Of a stretch of 64,000 bases of DNA, positions 1 to 8,781 are shown in pieces. This stretch comes from Pelolinea submarina. Lineage in GTDB: Bacteria; Chloroflexota; Anaerolineae; Anaerolineales; Anaerolineaceae. The notes under the pieces were generated by a model, which saw only the letters and a list, made by a program, of their open reading frames with translations, did no database searches and was not told where the DNA came from. How positions within the stretch are numbered: the stretch's first letter is position 1; each line of letters begins with the position of its first letter. The translations under genes and the position numbers were made by a program. Location: assembly GCF_003966975.1 (NCBI RefSeq), contig NZ_AP018437.1:868001-932000 (forward strand), written 5' to 3'.

Positions 1-2
1 AC

Positions 3-341
3 GGTTTTGAAGATATCTCGGTGGTCTTTGCCGAGGGTACTTACTGGTCCAAGACAGACCCCGAAAACGACCTGGCGGAAGCGGCCATCCGCGCCATGCA
101 CGGCAGCGGACGCAAAGAAACCGAAGTATGGCCGCTGCTGCCCGGCACCGGCCCGGCCTATCTGTTTACCATACGCCCGCTGCATCTGCCCTTCGTTGCT
201 TATGGCTTGGGGCACGGCGCGCGCATCCATGCCCCCAATGAGTATCTCGTGATTGAGGGATTGAAAGATAATATCAAATCCGATGCGGCCGTGTTCCTGG
301 AATATATCCAAATCGCGGCGGATAAAGGCGCGATAGATTAG
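3..341 (+). CDS. M20-family metallopeptidase, C-terminal part (partial)
   Basis: The frame is open from the left edge, so only about the last 112 residues are present. The segment with PGTGPAYLF and GHGARIHAPNEYL resembles the C-terminal catalytic part of M20 dipeptidases/deacylases, where a late histidine and acidic residues complete the di-metal site. It ends seven bases before the GTG of a peptide-transporter ATPase, so it probably belongs to the same operon: imported oligopeptides would be hydrolysed by this cytoplasmic enzyme. The family call rests on motif resemblance. The substrate cannot be read from this fragment. Confidence 0.7.
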   Translation, partial: GFEDISVVFAEGTYWSKTDPENDLAEAAIRAMHGSGRKETEVWPLLPGTGPAYLFTIRPLHLPFVAYGLGHGARIHAPNEYLVIEGLKDNIKSDAAVFLEYIQIAADKGAID

Positions 342-347
342 GCTGCC

Positions 348-1334
348 GTGGAAAAACTACTGAGTGTTCAAGGGCTTGAAACCGAGTTCCGCTCACGCGA
401 AGGCGTGGTGCACGCGGTCAACGGCGTTTCGCTCAATCTGGATCAGGGTGAAACGCTGGGCATCGTGGGCGAGAGCGGGTCGGGCAAAAGCGTGACGGTC
501 ATGTCGATGCTGCGGCTTATCCCCACGCCTCCGGGAAAGATCGCGGCCGGTTCGGCTTGCTTCCAGGGGAAGGATCTGCTCAAGATGTCTGATGAAGAGA
601 TCCGGCAGGTGCGCGGAACGCATATCAACATGGTTTTTCAAGATCCGATGACCTCGTTGAACCCCGTGCTGACCATTGGCCGGCAGGTGACAGAGCCGCT
701 CGAGAAGATCGGCGTGGGCCAGCGCGAGGCGCAGGAACAGGCCGTGAAAATGCTCGAAATGGTGGGTATCTCCAACGCGCGCGACCATCTCAATTCCTAC
801 CCGCACCAATTTTCCGGTGGCATGCGACAGCGTGTGATGATTGCCATGGCGCTGATCACCTCGCCGAAAATACTGGTTGCGGACGAACCTACCACGGCGC
901 TGGATGTTACCATTCAGGCGCAAATTATCGAGCTGGTCAGGCAATTGCGTGATGAGTTGGGTATGGCCATGATTTGGATTACGCACGACCTGGGTATTAT
1001 TGCTGAGTTGGCTGACCGCGTGGCGGTCATGTACGGCGGTCTGATTGTGGAAGAAGCAGCGGTTGAGGAACTCTTCGCCAATCCACGCCACCCCTATACC
1101 ATTGGACTGTTGGGCAGTCTGCCGCGCCTGGATAGTGCCGGCAATCGCCGTCTGACAGCCATTGATGGCCTGCCGCCGGTGTTGCTGCAAAAACCGCAGG
1201 CTTGTCCCTTCGCACCGCGCTGCACTTATGTTCAGGAGCGCTGTTTCAAGGAAAACCCACTGCTGGCGGAAGTGAAGGCGGGCCATCGCACGGCTTGTTG
1301 GGTGAATCCACTACCCGGAAAGGATGTACTATGA
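348..1334 (+). CDS. dppD: Oligopeptide/dipeptide ABC transporter ATP-binding protein (DppD/OppD type)
   Basis: This is one of the two ATPase subunits that power a peptide importer at the inner face of the membrane. Walker A is GESGSGKS, the signature is FSGGMRQR and Walker B is [12 protein letters not shown], followed by the switch histidine in WITHD. The C-terminal oligopeptide-transporter extension contains the CPFAPRC cysteine motif typical of OppD/DppD. At 328 residues it has the usual family length. The start is GTG at 348. The stop overlaps the ATG of the partner ATPase (ATGA), which indicates translational coupling. The permeases and binding protein must lie left of the window or elsewhere. 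Confidence 0.93.
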   Translation: MEKLLSVQGLETEFRSREGVVHAVNGVSLNLDQGETLGIVGESGSGKSVTVMSMLRLIPTPPGKIAAGSACFQGKDLLKMSDEEIRQVRGTHINMVFQDPMTSLNPVLTIGRQVTEPLEKIGVGQREAQEQAVKMLEMVGISNARDHLNSYPHQFSGGMRQRVMIAMALITSPKILVADEPTTALDVTIQAQIIELVRQLRDELGMAMIWITHDLGIIAELADRVAVMYGGLIVEEAAVEELFANPRHPYTIGLLGSLPRLDSAGNRRLTAIDGLPPVLLQKPQACPFAPRCTYVQERCFKENPLLAEVKAGHRTACWVNPLPGKDVL

Positions 1335-2311
1335 ACCCGGATCAACCCATCTTGCAGGTAAAAAACTTGGCGAAGTATTTCCCCATCCGCAAGGGTATCA
1401 TTCTGCAGCGCACCAGCGGGTACGTGCATGCGGTGGATGATATCAGCTTCGATATGCGCCGCGGTGAGACATTGGGGTTGGTGGGAGAGTCGGGCTGCGG
1501 AAAATCTACAGCCGGACGCACCATCATCCAGCTTTATCGCCCTACCAGCGGGAATGTCATCTTCGAAGGTACCGACCTGACCGGCGTGAGCGGCAGCGCG
1601 CTGCGCCAGACGCGCCGCAAGATCCAAATGATTTTTCAGGATCCTTATGCCAGCCTTGACCCGCGCATGACTGTTGGGCAGATCATTGCCGAACCGATGC
1701 TGATCCATCATACCCATCAGGGTGAACAAGCCAAACGGCGCGTGCAGGAATTGTTGGATATGGTTGGACTGGCGACTAATTATGCCAACCGTTACCCGCA
1801 CGAATTTTCCGGCGGACAGCGCCAGCGCATCGGCATTGCCCGCGCGTTGGCTTTGGATCCATCATTGATCATCTGTGATGAACCGATTTCCGCGCTGGAC
1901 GTCTCCATTCAGGCGCAGGTGGTCAATTTGCTGGAAGACCTGCAGCGCCGGATGAACCTGACCTATCTGTTCATCGCGCATGATCTTTCCATGGTGCGCC
2001 ACATTTCCAACCGCGTAGCGGTCATGTACCTGGGCCACATCGTTGAATTGGCTGCGCGCGATGAGCTGTATGAGAATCCGCTGCACCCATATACCCAGGC
2101 GCTGCTCTCGGCGGTGCCTATCCCAGACCCCAAAGTGCGCGGTAAACGTCAACGCATTATTCTTGAAGGCGATGTGCCTTCGCCTATCCATCCGCCTTCA
2201 GGCTGCCCGTTCCGCACGCGCTGCCGGTTAGCGAAAGATATTTGTGCGCAAGTGCGCCCGGAAAACCGCGAGATCCGGCCGGAGCATTATGCGGCTTGCC
2301 ATTTGGTATGA
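1331..2311 (+). CDS. dppF: Oligopeptide/dipeptide ABC transporter ATP-binding protein (DppF/OppF type)
   Basis: Second ATPase of the peptide importer, pairing with the preceding DppD-type subunit. It has Walker A GESGCGKS, signature FSGGQRQR, Walker [13 protein letters not shown] and the C-terminal CPFRTRC cysteine motif of the family. The reading frame is open 43 codons further upstream inside dppD, but the ATG at 1331 overlapping the dppD stop gives [13 protein letters not shown], the expected N-terminus, so it is chosen. Length is 326 residues. A strong terminator follows within 60 bases and closes the operon. Confidence 0.93.
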   Translation: MNPDQPILQVKNLAKYFPIRKGIILQRTSGYVHAVDDISFDMRRGETLGLVGESGCGKSTAGRTIIQLYRPTSGNVIFEGTDLTGVSGSALRQTRRKIQMIFQDPYASLDPRMTVGQIIAEPMLIHHTHQGEQAKRRVQELLDMVGLATNYANRYPHEFSGGQRQRIGIARALALDPSLIICDEPISALDVSIQAQVVNLLEDLQRRMNLTYLFIAHDLSMVRHISNRVAVMYLGHIVELAARDELYENPLHPYTQALLSAVPIPDPKVRGKRQRIILEGDVPSPIHPPSGCPFRTRCRLAKDICAQVRPENREIRPEHYAACHLV

Positions 2312-2362
2312 GAGTGTCGGAATATCCACAAAAATCTTCCCTCCAGGGAAATTTTTATTTTG

Positions 2363-2395
2363 AAAAGGCTCGCAGCATGCTGCGAGCCTTTTTAT
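2363..2395 (+). terminator. Rho-independent terminator after dppF
   Basis: A perfect inverted repeat (AAGGCTCGCAGCA with its complement, 13 bp arms, no spacer) is flanked by AAAA upstream and a T run downstream. It lies between two convergent genes and can act on both strands. Confidence 0.88.
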
Positions 2396-2413
2396 GTCCA
2401 ACTTTATTGGGGA

Positions 2414-3850
2414 TCAGTGTTTTGTGTGTTTGCGTCTCTTGTCGGTTTTCAGCTCACTACCGATCAGGATGCCGTAGCGGGGCAGAATCTTACGGTGAAT
2501 GAGGGATATCAGCAATGTGGCCGCGATGGCGATTAGAAAGACCAGCAGAGAAGTTCCCACGTTGTTCATCCATTGGGGATTGACCAGCATGACAATGCCC
2601 AGAGCCAGCATGATTACCCCGCTGGCCAGCTTTAGCAAGCGGCCATGCTTCTCTTCCATGTGGCTGGCTTTCATGGTGACTGCGGCGGAAATAAAGACCG
2701 CCAATTCATCCAGCAGGTAAATCAGCATATACAGCCCCAACAGCAGGATGAAATCGAGCGTGGTGACTTGATTGGCTGCCACCAGATTGCTCCAGATCAC
2801 CGGAAAACCGGCCGTGCAGGAGAATTCGACGAAGGATACGCCCACAGCCAACGCGGCTGATGAACCGGCCAGGCCGATCAGGGAGCGAGTGTCCGACACC
2901 GTGCTACGCATGTCTTGATAGAGTTTGGGTTTGCGTTTGTCGGAGATGGTGAAGGAAACACCCTCTTTGTACCAAAAATAATCCTTGAAGTTTACAACAC
3001 CGAAAGTCAGCGCAATCAAAGCCACACCGATCTGGATCCACTTCAAATATCCGATATAAGAGAGCAGGGTGAACACACCGGTGATAAACAGGCTGTAAAT
3101 GATGGTGGTAACGATCAGAAAGGTCAACCCGACTACCAGAATTTTTTTGCGCGAACCGCTGTGCAGGGTTAACGCCAGCAAAACACTCAATACCCACAGT
3201 GAACAGGGGTTGAAGCCGTCCACAAAGCCGATAATGGCTGTGCTGAGCGCCAGAGATTCCTTTTCCAGATTGACCGGGCCGATCAACGGCAGGTTAACGA
3301 TTTGCTCCTGGGGTTGGGTATCCACGCCTATTTCAGGTTCGGGCAGGACGGTGGACTGTGATGCTTCCAGGGTCGCGGCAGGTTCGGCCGCGGGCTGCGG
3401 GGCGGAAGCCTGCGTGTCGGCTGCGTCCTGAGCGGCGCTTGCCAGGCTGAGGCCGATATCCGTAGCGCTGGGGTCGTCCAAAGTTTGCTGCAGGGCGCTT
3501 TCAATCTCGGCTTTGTAATCCTCCCGAAAACCGATCCAATAACGGTCTCCAATTACGGTAACCGGTACGCCGCTGGGTTCAAAACCTAATACCTGGCTGA
3601 ATTGTTTGAGTATTTCCTGATTATCACGGTTATACCAAACTTCGTAGTCAACCAGGCCAACCTGGTCGTATTCGCTGACCAGGGCATCGAGAAATGGTTT
3701 TTCCTCCTCGCAGTGCGGGCAGCCATCTCCCCAGAAAAAGTAGATGTTAACATCCGCTGAATCCTGCGTTTGGGCTTGAATGGATGAAAAATTTAGGAAC
3801 AATGTGCCTAAGATCAGCGATATGATTATGAGCCTGGCAGAACGTATCAA
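2414..3850 (-). CDS. Thioredoxin-domain / DsbD-CcdA-like transmembrane thiol-redox protein
   Basis: Likely moves reducing equivalents across the membrane for extracytoplasmic thiol chemistry. Residues 1-26 form a signal/anchor segment. Residues about 33-145 form a thioredoxin/glutaredoxin-like domain with CPHC at 44-47. A Pro/Ala/Glu-rich linker (about 150-190) follows, and then roughly seven or eight hydrophobic helices. The membrane part contains FNPCSLW and FSCTAGFPV, which match the paired cysteine motifs of CcdA/DsbD proteins. The TTG start at 3850 is preceded by AGGAG with good spacing. The thioredoxin domain comes before the membrane domain, so the order is not that of classical DsbD, where it is C-terminal. 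It is a single gene with no obvious partner. Family confidence is high, partner unknown. Confidence 0.82.
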   Translation of the reverse strand: MIRSARLIIISLILGTLFLNFSSIQAQTQDSADVNIYFFWGDGCPHCEEEKPFLDALVSEYDQVGLVDYEVWYNRDNQEILKQFSQVLGFEPSGVPVTVIGDRYWIGFREDYKAEIESALQQTLDDPSATDIGLSLASAAQDAADTQASAPQPAAEPAATLEASQSTVLPEPEIGVDTQPQEQIVNLPLIGPVNLEKESLALSTAIIGFVDGFNPCSLWVLSVLLALTLHSGSRKKILVVGLTFLIVTTIIYSLFITGVFTLLSYIGYLKWIQIGVALIALTFGVVNFKDYFWYKEGVSFTISDKRKPKLYQDMRSTVSDTRSLIGLAGSSAALAVGVSFVEFSCTAGFPVIWSNLVAANQVTTLDFILLLGLYMLIYLLDELAVFISAAVTMKASHMEEKHGRLLKLASGVIMLALGIVMLVNPQWMNNVGTSLLVFLIAIAATLLISLIHRKILPRYGILIGSELKTDKRRKHTKH

Positions 3851-3999
3851 TTTGCTCTCCTAAAAAGTACTGTCTGTTCATCAATAACGGGAATTATTAT
3901 AATTTATTTCATAAGAAATGCACAAATAAGGGATCGGCGGAATTATTAATATTACGAAACAATCTAGATAGTATAAACTATATTTATTGAATAGTTTGC

Positions 4000-4028
4000 T
4001 TGACAAGCCATTCGGTAACGTGTAGAAT
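4000..4028 (+). promoter_or_regulatory. Sigma70-type promoter of tRNA-Phe
   Basis: TTGACA at 4000-4005, a 17-bp spacer and TAGAAT at 4023-4028 preceded by TG. The tRNA starts 13 bases downstream of the -10 box. Confidence 0.85.
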
Positions 4029-4041
4029 AGCCCTACTTTCC

Positions 4042-4114
4042 GCCGAGATAGCTCAGTTGGTAGAGCACGCGACTGAAAATCGCGGTGTCGCCAGTTCGAT
4101 TCTGGCTCTCGGCA
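4042..4114 (+). tRNA. tRNA-Phe (GAA)
   Basis: A complete cloverleaf can be drawn. The acceptor stem pairs GCCGAGA with TCTCGGC, the D-arm contains AGCTCAGTTGGTAGAGC, the anticodon loop reads CTGAAAA with anticodon GAA, and the T-loop is TTCGATT. The discriminator base is A, and CCA is not encoded (the next bases are CTA). It has its own promoter and is followed directly by a terminator, so it is a single-gene transcript. Confidence 0.97.
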
Positions 4115-4116
4115 CT

Positions 4117-4147
4117 AAAACCCCCTTTGCGGGGTTTTTGTTTTTTC
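4117..4147 (+). terminator. Terminator of tRNA-Phe
   Basis: AAAACCCC / GGGGTTTT stem with a short CTTTGC loop, followed by TTTTTGTTTTTT. It sits three bases after the tRNA. Confidence 0.9.
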
Positions 4148-4164
4148 TGATAAAATCACCCGCA

Positions 4165-5379
4165 ATGGAACTACTTAAAAAATTTGGGAAACCTACCGCG
4201 ATTATTCTAATAGGGTTGGGAATCCTGTTGATGTTATATGCCTGGTATGTTTCCCCAAAAGCTTTCAGCGCCGAAGTTTGGACCAATTCTTCGGACGCAC
4301 CGGTGGAAATTCAGGTTACCGATTTGATTGCCGCCAACTGTCTTTTAAAGGCGGGCATCCCGCTTTATCCCGGCGACAGCATCCTGTATTCCGGCGTGGA
4401 GATTTCTCCCGATTTTAAACTGCCGGCCAAACAGGGACAGGCTTTGACTTATCAATCGGGTTACCCCATCACGCTTGACAGCGGCGGTACGCAGCGTGTT
4501 TTCTATTCGTCCGCACCTACCCTGGGAGCGGCTTTGTGGGAGCAGGATATCCGGCTTACGGCCAGCGATGTGACTTCGCTGCCGCTGGATACCCCCGTCA
4601 TCGCGCCTTTGGCGGTGACCATCAGCAAGGCCGTACCGCTGACCATCCAGATTGGCGGGCAAACTTTGGCGGTTTCCTCTTCAGGCGCGACAGTGGGCGA
4701 GGCGCTGGCGGAAGCAGGCCTGGCTTTGGAAAACCTGGATACAACGGTTCCCGCGGACGACCAGCCTATTCCGGCGGACGGCATCATTAAGGTGGTGCGT
4801 GTGAACGAAGAAACCATTCTGGAAGAAAGTGCTGTTGCTTATTCGGAAGTGCGTGTAGCCGATGAAAGCATGGAGATCGGCCAGGAGGAAGTAACCCAAG
4901 CCGGCGAAAATGGCGTGCAGGTTACCAGTGTGCGCGTACGCTATGAAGACGGCCAGGAGGTTTCCCGAAAGACGGAGCAGGAATGGGTTTCACAACAGCC
5001 GGTCAACCAGATCACAACTTACGGTTCCAAGGTGGTAGTGCGCACGTCTGCCGACAGCGAGTGTATTGTGGATTATTACCTGGCAAAAGAAGTATACGTG
5101 ACTTCCTATCACGACACCGGCCAGACCACCGCCTCCGGCATCTGGCCGTATTACGGCGTGATCGCTGTCAGCCCGGAATGGTATTCCATTTTGAAGGGCA
5201 GCAGCATCTGTGTGCCGGGATATGGCGTAGGTACGGTATTGGACGTTTGTCCGGGCTGTTCGGGAAAGAATTGGCTGGATGTTTTTCTTCCGACGGATTC
5301 TTACGTGTCCTGGAGTAAGAACCTGACAGCTTACTTTATGACTCCCATGCCTTCCGGTTTCACGGGAGATCTGCCTTGA
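4165..5379 (+). CDS. YabE-like protein with DUF348, G5 and C-terminal 3D/RlpA-like domains
   Basis: Probably a cell-surface peptidoglycan-associated protein, as in YabE/Rpf-type proteins. From ATG 4165 it is 404 residues: an N-terminal membrane anchor (about 11-29), two DUF348-like ubiquitin-fold repeats (about 95-140 and 155-210), a G5 domain (about 212-290, ending QPVNQITTYGSKVV) and a C-terminal domain with YVTSYHDTG and a cysteine pair in VCPGCSG resembling 3D/RlpA double-psi barrels. The frame extends upstream through tRNA-Phe, but that part is a tRNA shadow. The chosen ATG lies only 8 bases after a TAAAAT box, so the message may be leaderless. The gene overlaps rsmA by four bases, the same yabE-rsmA neighbourhood known in Firmicutes. 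Confidence 0.85.
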   Translation: MELLKKFGKPTAIILIGLGILLMLYAWYVSPKAFSAEVWTNSSDAPVEIQVTDLIAANCLLKAGIPLYPGDSILYSGVEISPDFKLPAKQGQALTYQSGYPITLDSGGTQRVFYSSAPTLGAALWEQDIRLTASDVTSLPLDTPVIAPLAVTISKAVPLTIQIGGQTLAVSSSGATVGEALAEAGLALENLDTTVPADDQPIPADGIIKVVRVNEETILEESAVAYSEVRVADESMEIGQEEVTQAGENGVQVTSVRVRYEDGQEVSRKTEQEWVSQQPVNQITTYGSKVVVRTSADSECIVDYYLAKEVYVTSYHDTGQTTASGIWPYYGVIAVSPEWYSILKGSSICVPGYGVGTVLDVCPGCSGKNWLDVFLPTDSYVSWSKNLTAYFMTPMPSGFTGDLP

Positions 5380-6215
5380 CGTTATCGCCCCTGCCGGTGC
5401 CTTCCATGTTGAAGGATTATGGCCTGCAGCCTAAAAAAGGCCTGGGCCAGAATTTTCTGGTTGACGACACTTACTTGCAGCGTATTGTGGAGGCAGCCGG
5501 CGTAACCTCCGCGGACGAGGTGCTGGAGATCGGCGCGGGACTGGGCAGCCTGACGCGTTACCTGGCGGACGCAGCCGGGCAGGTATGCGCGGTGGAAATC
5601 GACAGCCGTTTCACACCAGTTCTGAAGAAAGTCCTCAAGGAATTTCCCAACGTCAACCTGGTCAACGCGGATATTATGGATACCGACGTGGGCCAGTGGA
5701 TGCATCAACCCGGTTACCTGGTGGTGGCCAATATCCCGTATTACATCACTTCGGCGCTTATCCGGCATCTGCTGGAAGCCGAGGTCAAACCCGGACGTAT
5801 CGCTCTCACTATCCAAAAGGAAGTCGCCCAACGCGTATGCGCCAAACCCGGTGACTTATCCCTGTTGGCGCTGAGCGTGCAGGTCTTCGGTGCGCCGCGC
5901 GTGGCCTTTAACATCGCGGCCGGCGCGTTTTATCCGGCTCCCAAAGTAGATTCGGCATTGCTGCTGGTGGATTTGTATGAGCGCCCCCTAATCGCGAACG
6001 AAAATATGAAAACGTTCTTTGGCCTGGCCAAGAGCGCTTTTGCCAAGAAACGCAAGATGCTGCATAATGCCCTGTCCAGTCATGCCGGTTTGGGCGGCGA
6101 GGGCGCCGGGCTTTTGCTGGAGGCAGCCGGTATCAGCTCTGACCGTCGGGCTCAAACCCTCTCATTGGAAGAGTGGGGCAGTCTGACGGAAGCTTACCTG
6201 AAATTACCAAAATAA
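5376..6215 (+). CDS. rsmA: 16S rRNA (adenine1518/1519-N6)-dimethyltransferase
   Basis: Dimethylates two adjacent adenosines in the 3' terminal hairpin of 16S rRNA during 30S maturation, using S-adenosylmethionine. The protein shows KKGLGQNFLVDD near the N-terminus, the SAM motif VLEIGAGLGSLT and the catalytic NIPYYITSALI motif, all diagnostic for RsmA/KsgA. Length is 279 residues from the TTG at 5376, which overlaps the upstream TGA. An ATG at 5406 would give 269 residues but has no ribosome-binding site, so coupling through TTG is preferred. A terminator follows at once. Confidence 0.96.
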   Translation: MTLSPLPVPSMLKDYGLQPKKGLGQNFLVDDTYLQRIVEAAGVTSADEVLEIGAGLGSLTRYLADAAGQVCAVEIDSRFTPVLKKVLKEFPNVNLVNADIMDTDVGQWMHQPGYLVVANIPYYITSALIRHLLEAEVKPGRIALTIQKEVAQRVCAKPGDLSLLALSVQVFGAPRVAFNIAAGAFYPAPKVDSALLLVDLYERPLIANENMKTFFGLAKSAFAKKRKMLHNALSSHAGLGGEGAGLLLEAAGISSDRRAQTLSLEEWGSLTEAYLKLPK

Positions 6216-6243
6216 AACCGCGCGAAACTTCGCGCGGTTTTTA
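6215..6243 (+). terminator. Bidirectional terminator between rsmA and the glycosyltransferase
   Basis: AAACCGCGCG / CGCGCGGTTT stem with an AAACTT loop and a T run. The A run on the left lets it serve the convergent gene as well. Confidence 0.88.
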
Positions 6244-6261
6244 TGTTCAGAATATAAGTGG

Positions 6262-6993
6262 TTATTTATTTATAACTTTCAAATCACGGTATTGCCCGCG
6301 CAAAGACCAAACGCGCAGCGCGGCTTCGATCTGGATGCGCAAGGACATCTTGGATTGCCCGAAGCGCCGTTCGGCAAAGTAAATGGGAATTTCCGTGAAA
6401 TGAAACCCTAATTTATAAGCGACATAAGCCATTTCCACCTGGAAGATATAGCCATTGGAGCGCACGCGTTCCAGCGGCATGGCTTCCAGCGTTTCTCGGC
6501 GCCATAAACGGAACCCACCGGTTGTATCCCGAATGGGCAGGTGCAGGATGGTACGTGCGTAAAAATTGCCGAAGGTAGAAAGCGCCTTGCGCCAGTAGGG
6601 CCAATCCTTATCCAGACTGCCGCCGGGTACGTAGCGCGACCCCAGGGCGATATCGCTGGTCTCCAGGGCTCTCGCTAATTCAACTACCTTGGCCGGGTCG
6701 TGCGAAAAATCCGCATCCATTTGGCCGATGGCTTGTGAATCTCCTGCCAAGAGTTGGGCAAAACCTTGAATGTAGGCGCTCCCCAATCCCAGTTTTCCGG
6801 CCCGGTGCATCACGTCCAGCTTGCCGGAATAGGTTTTCTTTAGATCTTCCGCGATCTCGCCGGTGCCGTCGCGGCTGTTGTCGTCCACCACCAACACGTT
6901 TAAATCCGGCAGCGGTAGGCTAAAAAGGGCCTTCAGTAGGTTGGGCAGGTTTTCTGCTTCATTGTAAGTAGGAATAACCAGGGTAATTTTCAA
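6262..6993 (-). CDS. Polyprenol-phosphate mannosyl/glucosyltransferase (GT2, Dpm1-like)
   Basis: Transfers a sugar from a nucleotide donor to a polyprenyl phosphate at the cytoplasmic face of the membrane. The product feeds protein or envelope glycosylation. Motifs of GT2 family Dpm1-like enzymes are present: VIPTYNEAENLP at the N-terminus, VVDDNSRDGTGE, the metal-binding QMDADFSHDP and ALGSRYVPGGS. Length is 243 residues with no C-terminal membrane domain, as in the soluble Dpm1 type. The start codon is TTG at 6993 with an AGGA upstream. Sugar and acceptor are inferred from the family. Confidence 0.87.
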   Translation of the reverse strand: MKITLVIPTYNEAENLPNLLKALFSLPLPDLNVLVVDDNSRDGTGEIAEDLKKTYSGKLDVMHRAGKLGLGSAYIQGFAQLLAGDSQAIGQMDADFSHDPAKVVELARALETSDIALGSRYVPGGSLDKDWPYWRKALSTFGNFYARTILHLPIRDTTGGFRLWRRETLEAMPLERVRSNGYIFQVEMAYVAYKLGFHFTEIPIYFAERRFGQSKMSLRIQIEAALRVWSLRGQYRDLKVINK

Positions 6994-7101
6994 TGCGCTA
7001 TCCTGTTTTGCTAGAAATTATGAGGAAATTATACCGTTTATTCACGAGGCGAAATCTTATATAATGTTTTTACGTATTATTTGTATATATAAGGAGGAAG
7101 C

Positions 7102-8031
7102 ATGCATAGGATATATCGTTTGATGAGCGGCTGGTTGGCCTTGATGCTTGTGATCATGGCTTGTACTATCTCATTTGGCGGCGGGCAGGATGAAGAAACG
7201 GCAATTCAAACCGCTATTGCCCAAACCTTGACCGCCGGCGGAAGTCGCGTTGAAGCAACGGTTGGCACGGAACCGACATTGACCTTAGCTCCAACGAATA
7301 CCATCGCTGCCCCTCCCACAAACACGCCCTCTCCCTGCAACAATGCGCTTTATATCAGCGAGACGGTACCGGATGGTACTGAGTTTGAGGTGGGTGAAAA
7401 CTTCACAAAAACCTGGCGGTTAAAAAACGTCGGTACTTGCACCTGGAACACCAACTATAAATTGAAATTTGGCAGCGGTGACAAGATGGGAGGCCCCAGT
7501 TCACAGAACCTGGCTCAGGCCATCGGTCCCAATGAAACCGTAGATATCAGTGTCGCATTGAAAGCCCCTGGGTCCGCCGGCACATACAAAGGTGTTTGGC
7601 AAATTGTGGATGACGGTGGTAATACTTTTGTATATAATATATGGGTGGAGATAAAAGCAGTAGAGACGGCTGCGCCGGCTGAGCCGGACCTGACCATATC
7701 TGAATTCTCTATTAATCCCGCCACACCAACTCAGGGAGAGAATGTCCATGTGCGTGTGCGTGCCCATAACGCGGGCACAGCTGATAGCGGGGGGTTCAAG
7801 ATGGAATGGTACGGGCTTTCAACATTTGCCAGCCCCAGCTGCAATTGGAATATCGTAGGCGGGTTGGTCGCAGGCGGCAGTGTGCTGATGGAGTGTGATT
7901 ATTCCTTCGCCAGCTGGTACCCGGTCAATAAAACTACCATAGCTTATATCGATACAGACGACCAGGTGGATGAAAGCAGCGAGGGGAATAACTCGGCCAG
8001 TATTTCACCATTCGGTGTAAATGAACCATGA
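7102..8031 (+). CDS. Lipoprotein with NBR1-Ig-like domain and CARDB-like domain
   Basis: First of four paralogous lipoproteins. The signal peptide ends in a lipobox (VIMAC, Cys about 21), followed by a Thr/Pro-rich linker. Residues about 80-185 are an Ig-like domain of the NBR1 central type, with FTKTWRLKNVGTCTW and an SAGTYKGVWQ strand. Residues about 195-305 look like a CARDB/APHP adhesion fold (PDLTISEFSINPATP, then DDQVDESSEGNN). An AAGGAGG ribosome-binding site precedes the ATG. Exposure on the outer face is predicted. The ligand is unknown. The extra CARDB-like module distinguishes it from its three neighbours. Confidence 0.82.
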   Translation: MHRIYRLMSGWLALMLVIMACTISFGGGQDEETAIQTAIAQTLTAGGSRVEATVGTEPTLTLAPTNTIAAPPTNTPSPCNNALYISETVPDGTEFEVGENFTKTWRLKNVGTCTWNTNYKLKFGSGDKMGGPSSQNLAQAIGPNETVDISVALKAPGSAGTYKGVWQIVDDGGNTFVYNIWVEIKAVETAAPAEPDLTISEFSINPATPTQGENVHVRVRAHNAGTADSGGFKMEWYGLSTFASPSCNWNIVGGLVAGGSVLMECDYSFASWYPVNKTTIAYIDTDDQVDESSEGNNSASISPFGVNEP

Positions 8032-8065
8032 AATTGGTGTTTGGAAAAGAAAAGGATTGTCTAAA

Positions 8066-8677
8066 ATGAAAAAAACAAGCTTGTCTCTACTTATCATCGC
8101 AGCACTGCTGTTAGTCACGGTAGCCTGCCAGGTTGATTTTTCATCGATAGATGAAGATGAGGTGGCTAAATTGGTCGCCAAGACATTGGAAGCTCAAATA
8201 CCACCGACTCAACAACCACAACCTGAGCCGACTCAGCCTGCTCCTACAGCCGAACCTGTTGAAGAGAATTGTTGTGGTGATTATTCGTATCGTGATTATG
8301 ATAGTGATTACAATTATGATCACTATTACTATAATTATTGCAACACGGAATGCAACCGGGCCAGGTTTATCAGCGAGACGGTGCGAGATTATTCCGTTTT
8401 CTACCCAAATGAATCCTTCACCAAAACTTGGCGTTTGAAGAATATCGGCCATTGCACCTGGACAACCGACTACCGCCTTGAACTGCAAAGCGGTGATGCT
8501 ATGGGTGTTCGGCACGCCGAGTATTTCCCGCATGAGGTCCGTCCGGGTGAATATGTGGACTTGGAGCTGGATATGAATGCACCGTGCCGAAGAGGAGAAT
8601 ATACTTCATTCTGGCAATTGCAGGATGAATACGGTCGGAAATTTGGTCAGGTCTACCTGATTATTGACGTGCGATAG
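8066..8677 (+). CDS. Lipoprotein with NBR1-Ig-like domain and Tyr/Asp-rich linker
   Basis: Second paralogue, 203 residues from the ATG at 8066 (an upstream in-frame ATG at 8021 overlaps the preceding gene and lacks a signal sequence). The lipobox is TVAC. After a Gln/Pro-rich stretch comes an unusual region of about 25 residues made almost only of Tyr, Asp, Asn, Arg and Cys, flanked by a Cys-Cys pair and two more cysteines. The C-terminal half is the NBR1-Ig-like fold (SFTKTWRLKNIGHCTW, later EYTSFWQL). The domain family is clear. The role is unknown. Confidence 0.8.
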   Translation: MKKTSLSLLIIAALLLVTVACQVDFSSIDEDEVAKLVAKTLEAQIPPTQQPQPEPTQPAPTAEPVEENCCGDYSYRDYDSDYNYDHYYYNYCNTECNRARFISETVRDYSVFYPNESFTKTWRLKNIGHCTWTTDYRLELQSGDAMGVRHAEYFPHEVRPGEYVDLELDMNAPCRRGEYTSFWQLQDEYGRKFGQVYLIIDVR

Positions 8678-8781
8678 GATCAAATCAATAAGAATTTCCT
8701 AATTGGTATGATAATTGCAACATAAAGGACAGTGAATAATTTAAAATTATCTGTCTGAATGCAGATAAAATGGAGGTTCAA

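Noticed and set aside
393..1286. Long minus-strand frame of 297 codons antisense to dppD
   Set aside because: Lies wholly inside a gene with clear ABC ATPase motifs, and its translation has no recognisable domain.
4000..4164. Upstream extension of the YabE-like frame through tRNA-Phe
   Set aside because: It translates the promoter, tRNA and terminator; the pattern AEIAQLVEHATENRGVASS is a typical tRNA shadow. The real start is at 4165.
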